64,000 nt of DNA, from positions 124,001 through 188,000 of the forward strand of contig JACKHW010000001.1 of NCBI GenBank assembly GCA_020638795.1, written 5' to 3'. Shown in pieces: positions 16,841-25,293 of the stretch. The DNA is from Planctomycetota bacterium (GTDB lineage Bacteria; Planctomycetota; UBA1135; GCA-002748355). The translations under genes and the position numbers were made by a program. The notes under the pieces are model-generated. The model worked only from the letters and a program-made list of their open reading frames with translations, was not told where the DNA came from and searched no databases. Positions within the stretch are counted from its first letter, which is position 1. Every line of letters begins with the position of its first letter.

Positions 16841-16872
16841 CGAGCCCGCTGACCAAGTCAAGTCGCAGCGAC

Positions 16873-18705
16873 TCAGCGAATGCGGAACGCGCGGAGCTCC
16901 TCGAGACGCAGCGAGCCGGAAGCGACGTTCGCGCCCTGGAGCCACAGGTCGATTCCCTTGAGCGTCGGATTGCTCGGAATCGGTAGGCGAAGCTCCGCGC
17001 GGCCCGTCGTCAGGACCGCTGCGGCGAGTACGGAGATGCCGCCCGTCAGGTCGAGTCGCAACACACCGTAGGGAGCGATCGGTACGACGGTAGGTGCGGT
17101 GCCGAGGAAGGCGATGCCGACGCTCGTCGCCGGGCCTTCGAAACCGATGCGTAGTTCGCCGCCAGGCGTCGCGGTTCCGCTCGTGACGAAGTGATCCGTG
17201 TCCCCGGCGCGGCCATGGCGCTCGTTGGCGCCGAGGTAACCCTTCCAGAGGACCTGCGGCGTCGTGGTCGGGCCGGGGAGTTCGTAGAGGTAGATCGTGT
17301 CGGTGCCGACGTTGGTCGTCGTGTTGCGGTCTCGCACGAGCACGCCGATCTCGAGGTCGCCGTCCCCGTCGACGTCCCCGATCGTCGCACCATTGAGATA
17401 CGTGAACCCCGGCGTACGGAGCGGGAAGCCGGCCACCGACTTCCCCGCCTTGTCGTAGCAGTCGAGGTAGCCCTGGTTGTTGTTCATCGCGCTCGAATCG
17501 ACGAAGAACTCGACGCTTCCATCACCGTCGATGTCCGCGACGGTGAGTGGCGCTTGACCGCCGCCGGTCTTCACGACCGGGAAACCGGTCTTGACCGTCC
17601 CCGAAGCATCCCAGGCCCAGATGGCTGCCGCATTGGAGATCTGGGTATCGCGGCCGGCGAGCACGTCGAGCTTTCCGTCGCCATCGATGTCGGCAATCGT
17701 CGGTGCGCAATAGCTCCAGGTGCCGCCGAAGGACTGTGGCCAACCGCCGAGGAGATTGCCGCTCGCATCGAACATGTAGCAACCCGAGCCGGTCTTGTGC
17801 GTGCAGACGACGATCTCGAGCTTGGAGTCGCCGCGCAGGTCCGCGATCGCGGGAGATTGGTACGAGAAGTTGGCCGCGTGCTTCGTCGCCATCGCGTACG
17901 GCCATCCCGTCTCGATCGTGCCGTCGCTCTGGATGCAATACAGGGAGTTGTAGCTGGCGACGACGATCTCGAGCTTGCCGTCCGCATCCACGTCCGCGAC
18001 CGCCGCACTCGTTGCGGGCACGTGATCGAGAGCCACGGGCCACGCACCGGGGAACGCCGACCCGTCGTGGCGGAACACGTGCACCTTGCCGATCGGATAC
18101 GCGCGCTCGAGGGCGATGATCTCGAGCTTGCCGTCACCATCGAGATCGGCACACGTTGCGGCTTGCGAAACGATGTTGTTGTTGAGGTTCTTGGGCCAAC
18201 CCGGCATCGCGGTACCATCGTCCCTGAAGACGTAGAGGCGTCCACCGCTCGTCAGTCCGCGAGTCGTCTGCACGATCTCGAACCGTCCATCGCCGTCGAG
18301 GTCCGCGACCGTCGGGACGTACTGCGCCATGCCGATCGTGGTTTGCGGCCAGCCTTTCTGGACCGTTCCGTCATGGCGCCAGACATAGACGGTGCCCGTG
18401 CTGTTGTCCGCGTTGCAGTAGGCGCAGACGATCTCCTTCTTGCCATCCCCGTCGAGATCTTCGAAGCAGAGCCCGCGCGCGGTCGCGAAGTTGTAGCTCG
18501 TCGTGATCGGCTTCGGCCAGCCGCTGACCAGGACCGGTGGCTGGGCCTCGGGGTCCACACGGTCTTCGATGGCGTGCTCGATCGCCGAAACCCGATACGC
18601 ACCGGGAACCGCGGATGCCATATCGGTGATCGTGGCTCGCGAACCCTGCCATGGAAGGAAGCCGGACGCGAGCACGGGGAGGACGAGCGGGAGTGTCGTG
18701 AGCAT
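16873..18705 (-). CDS. Secreted FG-GAP/VCBS repeat protein
   Basis: A 610-residue exported protein. After a short hydrophobic signal (MLTTLPLVLPVLASGFLP) come about eight FG-GAP-type repeats, each with a calcium-binding loop of the form DxDGDGKxEI (DLDGDGKKEI, DLDGDGRFEI, DVDADGKLEI, DIDGDGKLDV and others), spaced about 50-60 residues and expected to form a seven- or eight-bladed propeller. One loop is degenerate (DLRGDSKLEI). The last 110 residues carry the module ending in LPIPSNPTLKGIDLWLQGANV, which recurs in other secreted proteins here. Likely an extracellular calcium-stabilised surface protein. It is convergent with the phosphatase-like gene. Confidence 0.88.
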   Translation of the reverse strand: MLTTLPLVLPVLASGFLPWQGSRATITDMASAVPGAYRVSAIEHAIEDRVDPEAQPPVLVSGWPKPITTSYNFATARGLCFEDLDGDGKKEIVCAYCNADNSTGTVYVWRHDGTVQKGWPQTTIGMAQYVPTVADLDGDGRFEIVQTTRGLTSGGRLYVFRDDGTAMPGWPKNLNNNIVSQAATCADLDGDGKLEIIALERAYPIGKVHVFRHDGSAFPGAWPVALDHVPATSAAVADVDADGKLEIVVASYNSLYCIQSDGTIETGWPYAMATKHAANFSYQSPAIADLRGDSKLEIVVCTHKTGSGCYMFDASGNLLGGWPQSFGGTWSYCAPTIADIDGDGKLDVLAGRDTQISNAAAIWAWDASGTVKTGFPVVKTGGGQAPLTVADIDGDGSVEFFVDSSAMNNNQGYLDCYDKAGKSVAGFPLRTPGFTYLNGATIGDVDGDGDLEIGVLVRDRNTTTNVGTDTIYLYELPGPTTTPQVLWKGYLGANERHGRAGDTDHFVTSGTATPGGELRIGFEGPATSVGIAFLGTAPTVVPIAPYGVLRLDLTGGISVLAAAVLTTGRAELRLPIPSNPTLKGIDLWLQGANVASGSLRLEELRAFRIR

Positions 18706-18768
18706 GCCCCGACGATAGCGGTCGGGTCGCGCTCGTGTTGCCCGCGATCGATACGGATCACCGGCCGT

Positions 18769-19347
18769 TCATCGTTCTTTGAGCACCATGTCTATGCACA
18801 ATGCGGCGGCGAGCAAGAGTGGACCCGTGCCGACGGGGTCGACCGAATCGGCGAGTGCGACGACATAGTTGTCCGCGCTCGTGAAGAGTTCTTTTCCGAC
18901 CCCCGCCCATTTCTTGGTCACGGTGCCGAGGTTCGCTCCGGACTCGTCCACGAACGTGAAGTTCCATCCGATGAAGTTGCCCTTGAGGTCCGCGACCTTG
19001 CGTTCGTCGGCATCGAAGAGCTCGAACCTGCCACCGATGGACAACAGGCGCTGCTTGAACGTCCCGATGAGCGAGCCTTGGGGATCGAGCACTCGGATGC
19101 GCGAGCGCAAGAACGTGATCCCGCGCTCGATCACGAGCACGGTGTTCTGGTTCGCGTCCTTGAGGTCGATCTCGAAGGGAAGCAAATTCTTGTGGACGAC
19201 CAGCTTGAGCGCCTTGCGCATCGCGGAGGCGTTCTCGACCGCACTCGCGAGGAAGGTGCCGTCCGTGGCATCGAAGATGTCGAAGGCCTCGTGGAGCTTG
19301 GCGAGGCCGATGCGTTCGCGCACCAGATACGTACGTTTGTCGAGCAT
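18769..19347 (-). CDS. Scramblase/LURP-one-related protein
   Basis: A 192-residue protein resembling the phospholipid scramblase / LURP-one superfamily, a 12-stranded beta-barrel around a C-terminal hydrophobic helix. Visible signs are YLVRERIGLAKLHEAFDIFD, FEIDLKDANQNTVLVIERG, RIRVLDPQGSLIGTFKQR, ADLKGNFIGWNFTFVDESG and a hydrophobic C-terminal stretch (GTGPLLLAAALCIDMVL). Bacterial members are poorly characterised and are usually not true scramblases; membrane association through the C-terminal helix is likely. It lies alone between two minus-strand genes. Confidence 0.75.
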   Translation of the reverse strand: MLDKRTYLVRERIGLAKLHEAFDIFDATDGTFLASAVENASAMRKALKLVVHKNLLPFEIDLKDANQNTVLVIERGITFLRSRIRVLDPQGSLIGTFKQRLLSIGGRFELFDADERKVADLKGNFIGWNFTFVDESGANLGTVTKKWAGVGKELFTSADNYVVALADSVDPVGTGPLLLAAALCIDMVLKER

Positions 19348-19397
19348 GGATTCGAATACAGAAGTAGCGGGAATCGAGTCGTCTTGCAGAACATCGC

Positions 19398-19754
19398 TCA
19401 GCCGGGAGGCCAGGCGAGTTCGCGTCCTCCGAGTACGTGCACGTGGAGGTGCATCACTTCTTGGCCGCCGTGGCGACCGTCGTTGATGACGGTTCGAAAG
19501 CCATCGTTCGCGAAGCCCTCTTGGCGAGCGATCTCGCCCGCGACGAACAAGAGGTGCCCGAGAAGGGTTCGATCTTCTTCGCGCGCTGTGGACAGCTTGG
19601 GAAGGTGACGCTTGGGAATGATCAAGATGTGATGCGGAGCTTTGGGCGCGATGTCACGGAATGCCAGGCAGTGGATATCGTCCCAGACGACGTCGGCCGG
19701 AACCTCGCCGCGCAGGATCTTGCCGAAGATCGTCGGATTGTCGTTGTCCGTCAT
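19398..19754 (-). CDS. HIT-family protein, HINT branch
   Basis: Histidine-triad nucleotide-binding protein of 118 residues, a purine nucleoside phosphoramidase in characterised HINT members. It has the N-terminal TIFGKILRGEVPADVVWDD, KAPHHILIIPKRHLPKL, and the triad MHLHVHVLGGREL with the catalytic middle histidine and the HINT-type C-terminal W. I start at ATG 19754; the ORF runs further upstream but those codons overlap the promoter region of the divergent epimerase gene and do not match the family. Confidence 0.92.
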   Translation of the reverse strand: MTDNDNPTIFGKILRGEVPADVVWDDIHCLAFRDIAPKAPHHILIIPKRHLPKLSTAREEDRTLLGHLLFVAGEIARQEGFANDGFRTVINDGRHGGQEVMHLHVHVLGGRELAWPPG

Positions 19755-19807
19755 GCCGGCGAGGATACCCGCGAGCTGCGCGCATGATGTGGGTAAGATC
19801 CCTCCGG

Positions 19808-20725
19808 ATGCGAGTCGTCGTGACAGGAGGGACGGGGTTCGTCGGGCGGGACGTCGTGGACGCATTGCTCGCGAGGGACGACGACGTGACGGTCGTCACG
19901 CGGGATGCATCGCGCATGCCGCAGTCGATCCAAGGCCGCGTTGCGACATGCACGTGGAACGAACTCGATCTCGACGGAGTCGATGCGGTCGTGCATCTCG
20001 CTGGTGAGAACCTCTTCGCAAGGCGTTGGTCGAAGGCGCAGAAGCAGCGCATCCTGTCGAGTCGGGTGGACTCGAGCCAGAAGCTCCTCGAAGCGATCCA
20101 GCGCGCTGCGCAGTGCCCGCGCGTGCTCGTGCACGCTTCCGCAATCGGCTACTACGGACCGAAAGTCGGAGCGGAGCAGGACGACGAGGTCGACGAGAGT
20201 TCACCGCCGGGGTCGGACTTCCTCGCCGAAGTTTGTGTCGCGTGGGAGGCCGCGTGTGCGGGGGGGCGTGACCTCGGACTTCGCGTCGTGCCCCTGCGTC
20301 TGGGCATCGTGCTCGGCGAGGCGGGCGGCGCACTGCAGGAGATGAAGACGCCGTTCCTGTTCTTCGTCGGTGGACCGATCGGTGACGGGAAGCAATGGAT
20401 GTCTTGGGTGCATTTGCGCGACGTGTCTCGAATGGCGCTCCTCGCGATCGACGACGAGCGCTGCATTGGGCCGCTCAACGTCGTGGCCCCGCACCCCGTT
20501 CGGATGAACACGTTCGCCAAAGCACTCGGTCGCGCGATGATGCGGCCGTCGTGGCTCAGAGTTCCACGCTTCGCGATTCGGCTCTTGGTCGGCGAGGCCG
20601 CATGCACGATCGTCGAAGGTCAGCGAGTCGTGCCGCGCCGGGCCCGCGAACTCGGCTACGGTTTCGAGTATGCCGAAGTCGCCGAGGCGCTCACGGACAT
20701 CCTGCGTTCGGACCCCGACGCCTGA
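19808..20725 (+). CDS. TIGR01777-family epimerase (YfcH-like, extended SDR)
   Basis: A 305-residue NAD(P)-dependent extended short-chain dehydrogenase similar to YfcH and the cell-division-associated SULA homologues of plants and cyanobacteria. The N-terminal GGTGFVG (7-13) is the dinucleotide-binding loop; HLAGEN, SSRVDSSQKLLEAI, SAIGYYG and DFLAEVCVAWEA are hallmarks of the subfamily. In SAIGYYG the family shows YYG in place of the YxxxK spacing of classical SDRs, so chemistry is uncertain. Start ATG 19808. It is divergent from the HINT gene and has no obvious partner. Confidence 0.9.
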   Translation: MRVVVTGGTGFVGRDVVDALLARDDDVTVVTRDASRMPQSIQGRVATCTWNELDLDGVDAVVHLAGENLFARRWSKAQKQRILSSRVDSSQKLLEAIQRAAQCPRVLVHASAIGYYGPKVGAEQDDEVDESSPPGSDFLAEVCVAWEAACAGGRDLGLRVVPLRLGIVLGEAGGALQEMKTPFLFFVGGPIGDGKQWMSWVHLRDVSRMALLAIDDERCIGPLNVVAPHPVRMNTFAKALGRAMMRPSWLRVPRFAIRLLVGEAACTIVEGQRVVPRRARELGYGFEYAEVAEALTDILRSDPDA

Positions 20726-20754
20726 TCAAGGAGACGCTGACCAGGAGACGCCGC

Positions 20755-20976
20755 TCAGGAGACAGCGGCTTCCTCGTGCTCGACTCGAATCACGTCGACC
20801 GGGCAATCCGCGGCCGCGAGGTGGATGTCTTCTTCGAGGTTCGTGAAGTGCGCTTGGGCGTCCGGCCGAACGACGCAATCCTCGCCGTCTTCGACAAGGA
20901 AGACGTCCGGCGCCAGATCCTGGCAGAGGCTGCACGAAATGCAGCCGTCGTCGATCCAAACCTTCGAGATCTTCAT
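20755..20976 (-). CDS. Ferredoxin, single-cluster type
   Basis: A 73-residue iron-sulfur electron carrier. CISCSLCQDLAPDVF supplies CxxCxxC and the remote cysteine is in AAADCPVDVIRV; this arrangement matches single [4Fe-4S] or [3Fe-4S] ferredoxins of 60-80 residues used with P450s and other oxidoreductases. Start is ATG 20976; the ORF extends upstream, but those codons overlap the intergenic region before the divergent acyl-CoA operon. It may feed electrons to the neighbouring lipid-metabolism genes, but that is only a positional guess. Confidence 0.88.
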   Translation of the reverse strand: MKISKVWIDDGCISCSLCQDLAPDVFLVEDGEDCVVRPDAQAHFTNLEEDIHLAAADCPVDVIRVEHEEAAVS

Positions 20977-21163
20977 GAGTTTCGGGTTGGTGCCCGCAGT
21001 CGAGTATCGCCGAACAGAGCGCTGCTGCAACAGGTAGCGACTGGTTCGCCCATTCTCGTCTGCTACCGTCTTCGGCACGCGATGAGCCACCTGCGGATAC
21101 CTTCTGGGCCTTTCTCGAAGGGTCCGCAACCTGTCTGAAAAGGACGCCAGGAGTACCGGTGAC

Positions 21164-21976
21164 ATGAGTACCGAGGACGCACCCTCGAAGGTCCGCTACC
21201 GAAAGGACGGCAAGATCGCGATCTTGACGCTCGAGGACCCTCCCGCCAACTGCTACAGCCACGCGATGATGCGGGACCTCGACAGCGCGATCCTCGACGC
21301 GCGCTTCGACGCCCAAGTCGAGGTCCTCGTCCTCGCGAGCGCAGGAACCAAGTTCTTCTGCGCGGGCGCCGACATCGGCATGCTCGAAAACGCCGATCCG
21401 GTTTTCAAATACTACTTCTGCCTGCACGCGAACGAGACGCTGCTGCGGCTCGAGCACACCCCGAAGCTCGTGATCGCGGCACTTCAGGGGCATTGCGTCG
21501 GAGGTGGTCTCGAGGTCGCGCTCGCCTGCGACTTGCGAATCGGCTGTCGAGGTTCGGGCAAGGTCGGTTTGCCCGAGGTCGCTCTCGGCGTGCTGCCCGG
21601 CACCGGTGGTACCCAGCGTCTCACTCGGCTCGTCGGCAAGGACAAGGCCATTCCGTTGATGGCGACCGGGGACAACTTCGACTACGAGTGCGCGCTCGAT
21701 CTCGGCATCGTGCACGAACTGTTCGATGCAGAACGCGATGGTCTGAGTTTCGAAGAGCAGGTCCTCGAGTATGCCCGTCGATTCACGACGCCGCGCAAGG
21801 CCGCGATGTCGGTCGGGCACATCAAGCGTGCGTGTCAGGGCGGCGACGGGCTCCCGTTGGAGCAGGGCCTCGCTCTCGAGCGCGAGCTCCAAGCGAAGCT
21901 CTTCGCGAGCGCGGATGCCAAGGAAGGGCTGTCTGCCTACCTCGAGAAGCGCGCGCCGAACTTTCGTGGTCGTTGA
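21164..21976 (+). CDS. Enoyl-CoA hydratase/isomerase (crotonase family)
   Basis: A 270-residue crotonase, hydrating 2-enoyl-CoA to 3-hydroxyacyl-CoA or carrying out a related acyl-CoA reaction. The oxyanion-hole segment FFCAGADIGML and the GHCVGGGLEVALACD loop are present, and both catalytic glutamates are there (GGGLE and GLPEV). GTGGTQRLTRLVG follows as in hydratases. Start ATG 21164 has GCCAGGAG upstream. It opens a four-gene run (to 24676) that contains the enzymes of a partial beta-oxidation spiral. Confidence 0.9.
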   Translation: MSTEDAPSKVRYRKDGKIAILTLEDPPANCYSHAMMRDLDSAILDARFDAQVEVLVLASAGTKFFCAGADIGMLENADPVFKYYFCLHANETLLRLEHTPKLVIAALQGHCVGGGLEVALACDLRIGCRGSGKVGLPEVALGVLPGTGGTQRLTRLVGKDKAIPLMATGDNFDYECALDLGIVHELFDAERDGLSFEEQVLEYARRFTTPRKAAMSVGHIKRACQGGDGLPLEQGLALERELQAKLFASADAKEGLSAYLEKRAPNFRGR

Positions 21977-21991
21977 ACCGAGGCTGCACCG

Positions 21992-23020
21992 ATGCGAGCG
22001 ATCCGAGTAGCGCGCCACGGAGATCTCGATGCGCTCGAACTCGTCGATGTAGACGAGCCGCGACCAGGGCCTCACGAGGTCCTCGTCGAGATGACTGCCG
22101 TCGCGCTCAATCACCTCGATGTCTGGGTGCGCAAAGGTGTGCCGGGGCATGCGTTTCCGTTGCCGTTGATTCCGTGTTCGGACGGCTCGGGTCGCGTGCT
22201 CGAGGTCGGCAACGGAGTGCGCGGACTCGACGTGGGCGATGAGATCTTCGTCCTACCGGGTGTGTCCGATGCTCGGGGGGCGGCGACATTGCGCGGCGAG
22301 GACCATCTCGACCCGAGCTATCGAATCCTCGGTGAGGCGTGCGATGGCCTCGCTCGCGAGCGCGTCGTGCTTTCGGCCGAGAACGTGCACGGGAAGCCTT
22401 CGAGGCTGTCGATGGTCGAAGCAGCGGCGTTTCCGCTGTCGTTCTTGACGGCGTGGAACATGGTCGTGCGTCGCGCCCGCGTGCGCGCCGGCGAGACGGT
22501 TCTCGTGCAGGCAGGCGCGAGTGGTGTCGGTGTCGCGGCGATCCAGATCTGCAACCTTCTCGGCGCACGCGTGATCGCGACCGCGGGTTCTGCCGCCAAG
22601 TGCGCGCGACTCGACGAATTGGGCGTGGTCGAAGCGATCCGCTACGACGAAGTCGACGTCGTCGAGGCCGTGCGTCGCATCGCACCGAACGGTGTCGAGG
22701 TGGTCGTCGATCACGTAGGATCCGCGACGTTCGGCGACTCGATGCGCTGCTTGGCTCGCGCGGGTCGCTACGTCACGTGCGGCGCGACGACCGGAACGAA
22801 GGTGGACGTGCATCTCGGGCATGTCTTCTTCAAGAGTCTCTCGATCCTCGGCTCGACGATGGGCCGGCGGGGAGATCTGATCACGATCGCGAAGCTCATG
22901 GACCAAGGCCGCCTCGTGCCGATCGTCGGGGCCGTGCTCGATGGCCTCGAAGCGATGCGCGATGGACATCGGCTACTCGAACGACGCGAAGTCTTCGGTA
23001 AGGTCGTGATCCGACTCTGA
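21992..23020 (+). CDS. Medium-chain dehydrogenase/reductase (quinone-oxidoreductase-like)
   Basis: A 342-residue NAD(P)H-dependent reductase of the MDR superfamily. It has the N-terminal catalytic fold (RPGPHEVLVEMTAVALNHLD, PCSDGSGRVLEVG) and the Rossmann dinucleotide site AGASGVGVAAIQICNLLGA. The structural-zinc cysteine cluster of alcohol dehydrogenases is absent, though an acidic/histidine-containing region remains, so it could be a zinc-free enoyl reductase or quinone reductase. Set between two crotonases and a hydroxyacyl-CoA dehydrogenase, it may reduce an enoyl-CoA, as crotonyl-CoA reductase-like members do; this is inferred from context. Confidence 0.85.
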   Translation: MRAIRVARHGDLDALELVDVDEPRPGPHEVLVEMTAVALNHLDVWVRKGVPGHAFPLPLIPCSDGSGRVLEVGNGVRGLDVGDEIFVLPGVSDARGAATLRGEDHLDPSYRILGEACDGLARERVVLSAENVHGKPSRLSMVEAAAFPLSFLTAWNMVVRRARVRAGETVLVQAGASGVGVAAIQICNLLGARVIATAGSAAKCARLDELGVVEAIRYDEVDVVEAVRRIAPNGVEVVVDHVGSATFGDSMRCLARAGRYVTCGATTGTKVDVHLGHVFFKSLSILGSTMGRRGDLITIAKLMDQGRLVPIVGAVLDGLEAMRDGHRLLERREVFGKVVIRL

Positions 23021-23033
23021 CGGGACAACTGAC

Positions 23034-23804
23034 ATGGCCGATCTCGTACTCGAAGCGGACCGCGGACCGGTCCGCGTCTTGACCATCAATCGCCCCGAGA
23101 AGCGCAACGCGCTCAACCTCGACGTCGTTCATGCGCTCGAAGCCGCACTCGCACGCATTCGATCCGACGACGCGATTCGCGCCGTCGTGCTGACCGGGCA
23201 GGGCGAGAAGGCGTTCGTCGCCGGTGCGGACATCGCGGAGCTGAAGGCGCGTGGTGCGCACGAGGCGCATCGAGGCTTCAATGCGGCGCTCTTCCTCGCC
23301 GTCGAAGAACTCGATGTACCGGTCGTTGCCGCGATCCGTGGGTGGGCGCTCGGCGGAGGTATGGAACTCGCGATGGCGTGCGACATCCGCATTGCGGGTG
23401 AGTCCGCCCGCTTCGGGCAACCCGAGCTCAACCTAGGGATCCTGCCGGCAGCCGGAGGTTTGCATCGTCTGCCCGTGCTCGTCGGCCTCGGGGTCGCCAA
23501 GGATCTCGTCCTGACCGGGCGCGTCATCGACTCGGCTGAAGCGCTGAGGATCGGACTCGTGAGTCGTGTCGTCGCGGACGACCAGGTGCTCGAGGAAGCC
23601 ATCGCTGCGGCGACGACGATCGCAGGCATGCCGCCGCTCGCGACCGGGCTCGCGAAGCGCGCGATGAATGCGCTCTTCCGCGTCCGACCCGACACGGCGT
23701 TCGTGCTCGATTGCGCAGCCCAAGGCGTGCTCTTCGAGTCGCCCGAAAAACACGCGCGCATGCAGGCGTTCCTGGATGCGCAAGCTGCCAAGAAAGCGAA
23801 GTGA
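23034..23804 (+). CDS. Enoyl-CoA hydratase/isomerase (crotonase family)
   Basis: Second crotonase of the run, 256 residues. FVAGADIAELK forms the oxyanion hole, GGGMELAMACD and FGQPELNLG hold the two catalytic glutamates, and the loop after them reads AAGGLHRLPVLVG rather than GTQRL, hinting at a different substrate from the upstream paralogue. Its TGA overlaps the next ATG by one base (TGATG), coupling it to the dehydrogenase. Start ATG 23034. Confidence 0.9.
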   Translation: MADLVLEADRGPVRVLTINRPEKRNALNLDVVHALEAALARIRSDDAIRAVVLTGQGEKAFVAGADIAELKARGAHEAHRGFNAALFLAVEELDVPVVAAIRGWALGGGMELAMACDIRIAGESARFGQPELNLGILPAAGGLHRLPVLVGLGVAKDLVLTGRVIDSAEALRIGLVSRVVADDQVLEEAIAAATTIAGMPPLATGLAKRAMNALFRVRPDTAFVLDCAAQGVLFESPEKHARMQAFLDAQAAKKAK

Positions 23805-24676
23805 TGGAGAATCAAATGAACGGGAACGAACTCGAACGCGTCGTCGTGCTCGGCGCCGGAACGATGGGGTCGGGGATCGCCCAGGTCGCGGCGGCGAGTG
23901 GCTACGAGGCCGTGCTCTACGACATCGACGACGCTGCCGTCGCGCGTGGTCTAGCGGGCATCCAAGCGACGCTCGACAAGGGTGTTCAGAAAGGCAAAGT
24001 CACCGAGGACGAGCGTGCCACGACCTTGGCGCGGATTCGGTGCACGACCGATCTCGCCGATGCATGTGCTGGAGCAGCGGTCGTGATCGAGGCCGCTCCC
24101 GAGTCGATGAATCTCAAACAGCGCATCTTCGGGGATGTCGCGGGGATCGTCGACGATCGATGCCTACTGGCGACCAACACGTCGTCGCTCGCCGTGAGCG
24201 AAATCGCGAGTGTCGTGCCAAGGCCCGATCGCTTCTGCGGTCTGCACTTCTTCAACCCGCCGCCGCTGATGAAGCTGCTCGAGATCGTGCGTGCCGAGCA
24301 GACGACGGACGAGACGATCGAGCGTGCGCGTGCGTTCGCATTGCGGCTCGGCAAGGATCCGATCGTCGTCAAGGATGCGCCGGGCTTCGCTTCGTCGAGG
24401 CTCGGCATCACGCTCGGCCTCGAAGCGATCCGTATGGTCGAAGAAGGTGTCGCTTCGGCAGAGGACATCGACAAGGCGATGACTCTCGGGTATCGCCATC
24501 CAATGGGGCCACTACAGCTCACGGACCTCGTCGGTCTCGACGTGCGTCTCGCGATCGCGTGCTACCTGGCCGAGAAGCTCGATGATCGGCGCTTCGAGCC
24601 GCCAGCGCTGCTCGTGCGGATGGTCGAAGAGGGCAAGCTCGGGAAGAAGAGCGGTCAGGGCTTCTACACGTGGTAG
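23804..24676 (+). CDS. 3-hydroxyacyl-CoA (3-hydroxybutyryl-CoA) dehydrogenase
   Basis: Oxidises 3-hydroxyacyl-CoA with NAD+ (or the reverse). The 290-residue product has the Rossmann loop GAGTMGSGIAQVAA, the catalytic histidine in GLHFFNPPPLMKLLEIV, NTSSLAVSEIA, and the C-terminal dimer domain with GYRHPMGPLQLTDLVGLD and GKKSGQGFYTW. The first ATG (23804) overlaps the crotonase stop; the second (23816) is preceded at good spacing by TGGAGA and may be the real start. It completes hydration-oxidation chemistry with the two hydratases; no thiolase gene is in the window. Confidence 0.93.
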   Translation: MENQMNGNELERVVVLGAGTMGSGIAQVAAASGYEAVLYDIDDAAVARGLAGIQATLDKGVQKGKVTEDERATTLARIRCTTDLADACAGAAVVIEAAPESMNLKQRIFGDVAGIVDDRCLLATNTSSLAVSEIASVVPRPDRFCGLHFFNPPPLMKLLEIVRAEQTTDETIERARAFALRLGKDPIVVKDAPGFASSRLGITLGLEAIRMVEEGVASAEDIDKAMTLGYRHPMGPLQLTDLVGLDVRLAIACYLAEKLDDRRFEPPALLVRMVEEGKLGKKSGQGFYTW

Positions 24677-24709
24677 TTCGAAAACTCTGGCGCGCTCAAG
24701 CCGACTCGA

Positions 24710-25036
24710 TCAGCCGATGACCTTTTCGGTCAGCGCCTTGATCTCTTTGAGGTCGCGATACCCCATGAAGCGATCGACCTCCGCACCGTTCTTGAAGAAG
24801 ATGCAGGTCGGCACGCCTTGGATCCCGAAGCGGATCGCGGTCTGCCTCGCTTGATCGATGTCGACCTTGCGAACGAGGAGCTTGCCTTCGTATTCCTGAG
24901 CGACGGCTTCGATCACCGGCGCGAGCGCTTTGCAGGGCTGGCACCACGTGGCGGAAAAGTCGATGAGCACCGGCGTATCCGAGGCTTCGACCGTTTCTTG
25001 GAAGTCCGTGTCGTTCAGTTCTTGCAGTCCTGCCAT
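24710..25036 (-). CDS. trxA: Thioredoxin
   Basis: Cytoplasmic disulfide reductase of 108 residues. The active site is WCQPCK in place of the usual WCGPCK; glutamine at this place changes redox potential in engineered thioredoxins and occurs naturally in some lineages. The rest is canonical: FSATW before the site, KVDID, IRFGIQGVPTCIFFKNG with the cis-proline, and the C-terminal helix. Start ATG 25036; in-frame codons upstream reach into the tandem repeat and are unlikely to be coding. Convergent with the dehydrogenase gene. Confidence 0.93.
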   Translation of the reverse strand: MAGLQELNDTDFQETVEASDTPVLIDFSATWCQPCKALAPVIEAVAQEYEGKLLVRKVDIDQARQTAIRFGIQGVPTCIFFKNGAEVDRFMGYRDLKEIKALTEKVIG

Positions 25037-25126
25037 TTCGTGTTGCCTCAGAGGGTCCTTCATCAGATGACGCGAAGGGCGCCAGCCGACCGAGATCGCA
25101 AGGCGCCAGTTTGGGACGATTCGTCC

Positions 25127-25171
25127 AGGTCTCAAGAGTCAAGGTCTCAAGAGTGCAGGTCTCGGGCGTCC
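25127..25171. repeat. Three tandem 15-bp repeats between trxA and a thiol-redox gene
   Basis: Three adjacent 15-base units, AGGTCTCAAGAGTCA, AGGTCTCAAGAGTGC and AGGTCTCGGGCGTCC, lie in the divergent intergenic region. The first two differ at two bases; the third keeps only the first seven. They could be slippage products or sites for a regulator of both redox genes. Confidence 0.8.
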
Positions 25172-25293
25172 GCCGCCGCGCGTCAAGTTTCCCTTTCCGG
25201 GCGCCCGAGAATATCCGGTGAAGGCCGGGTTTTCCCAAGACGGCTCGAGGCGGCATGCTGGCATCTCGACGCACGATTCACGAGGAAGGTGTC

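Noticed and set aside
17191..19608. 805-residue plus-strand ORF
   Set aside because: It lies antisense to the FG-GAP and scramblase-like genes, has no recognisable domain and shows D/R/V bias typical of a mirror frame.
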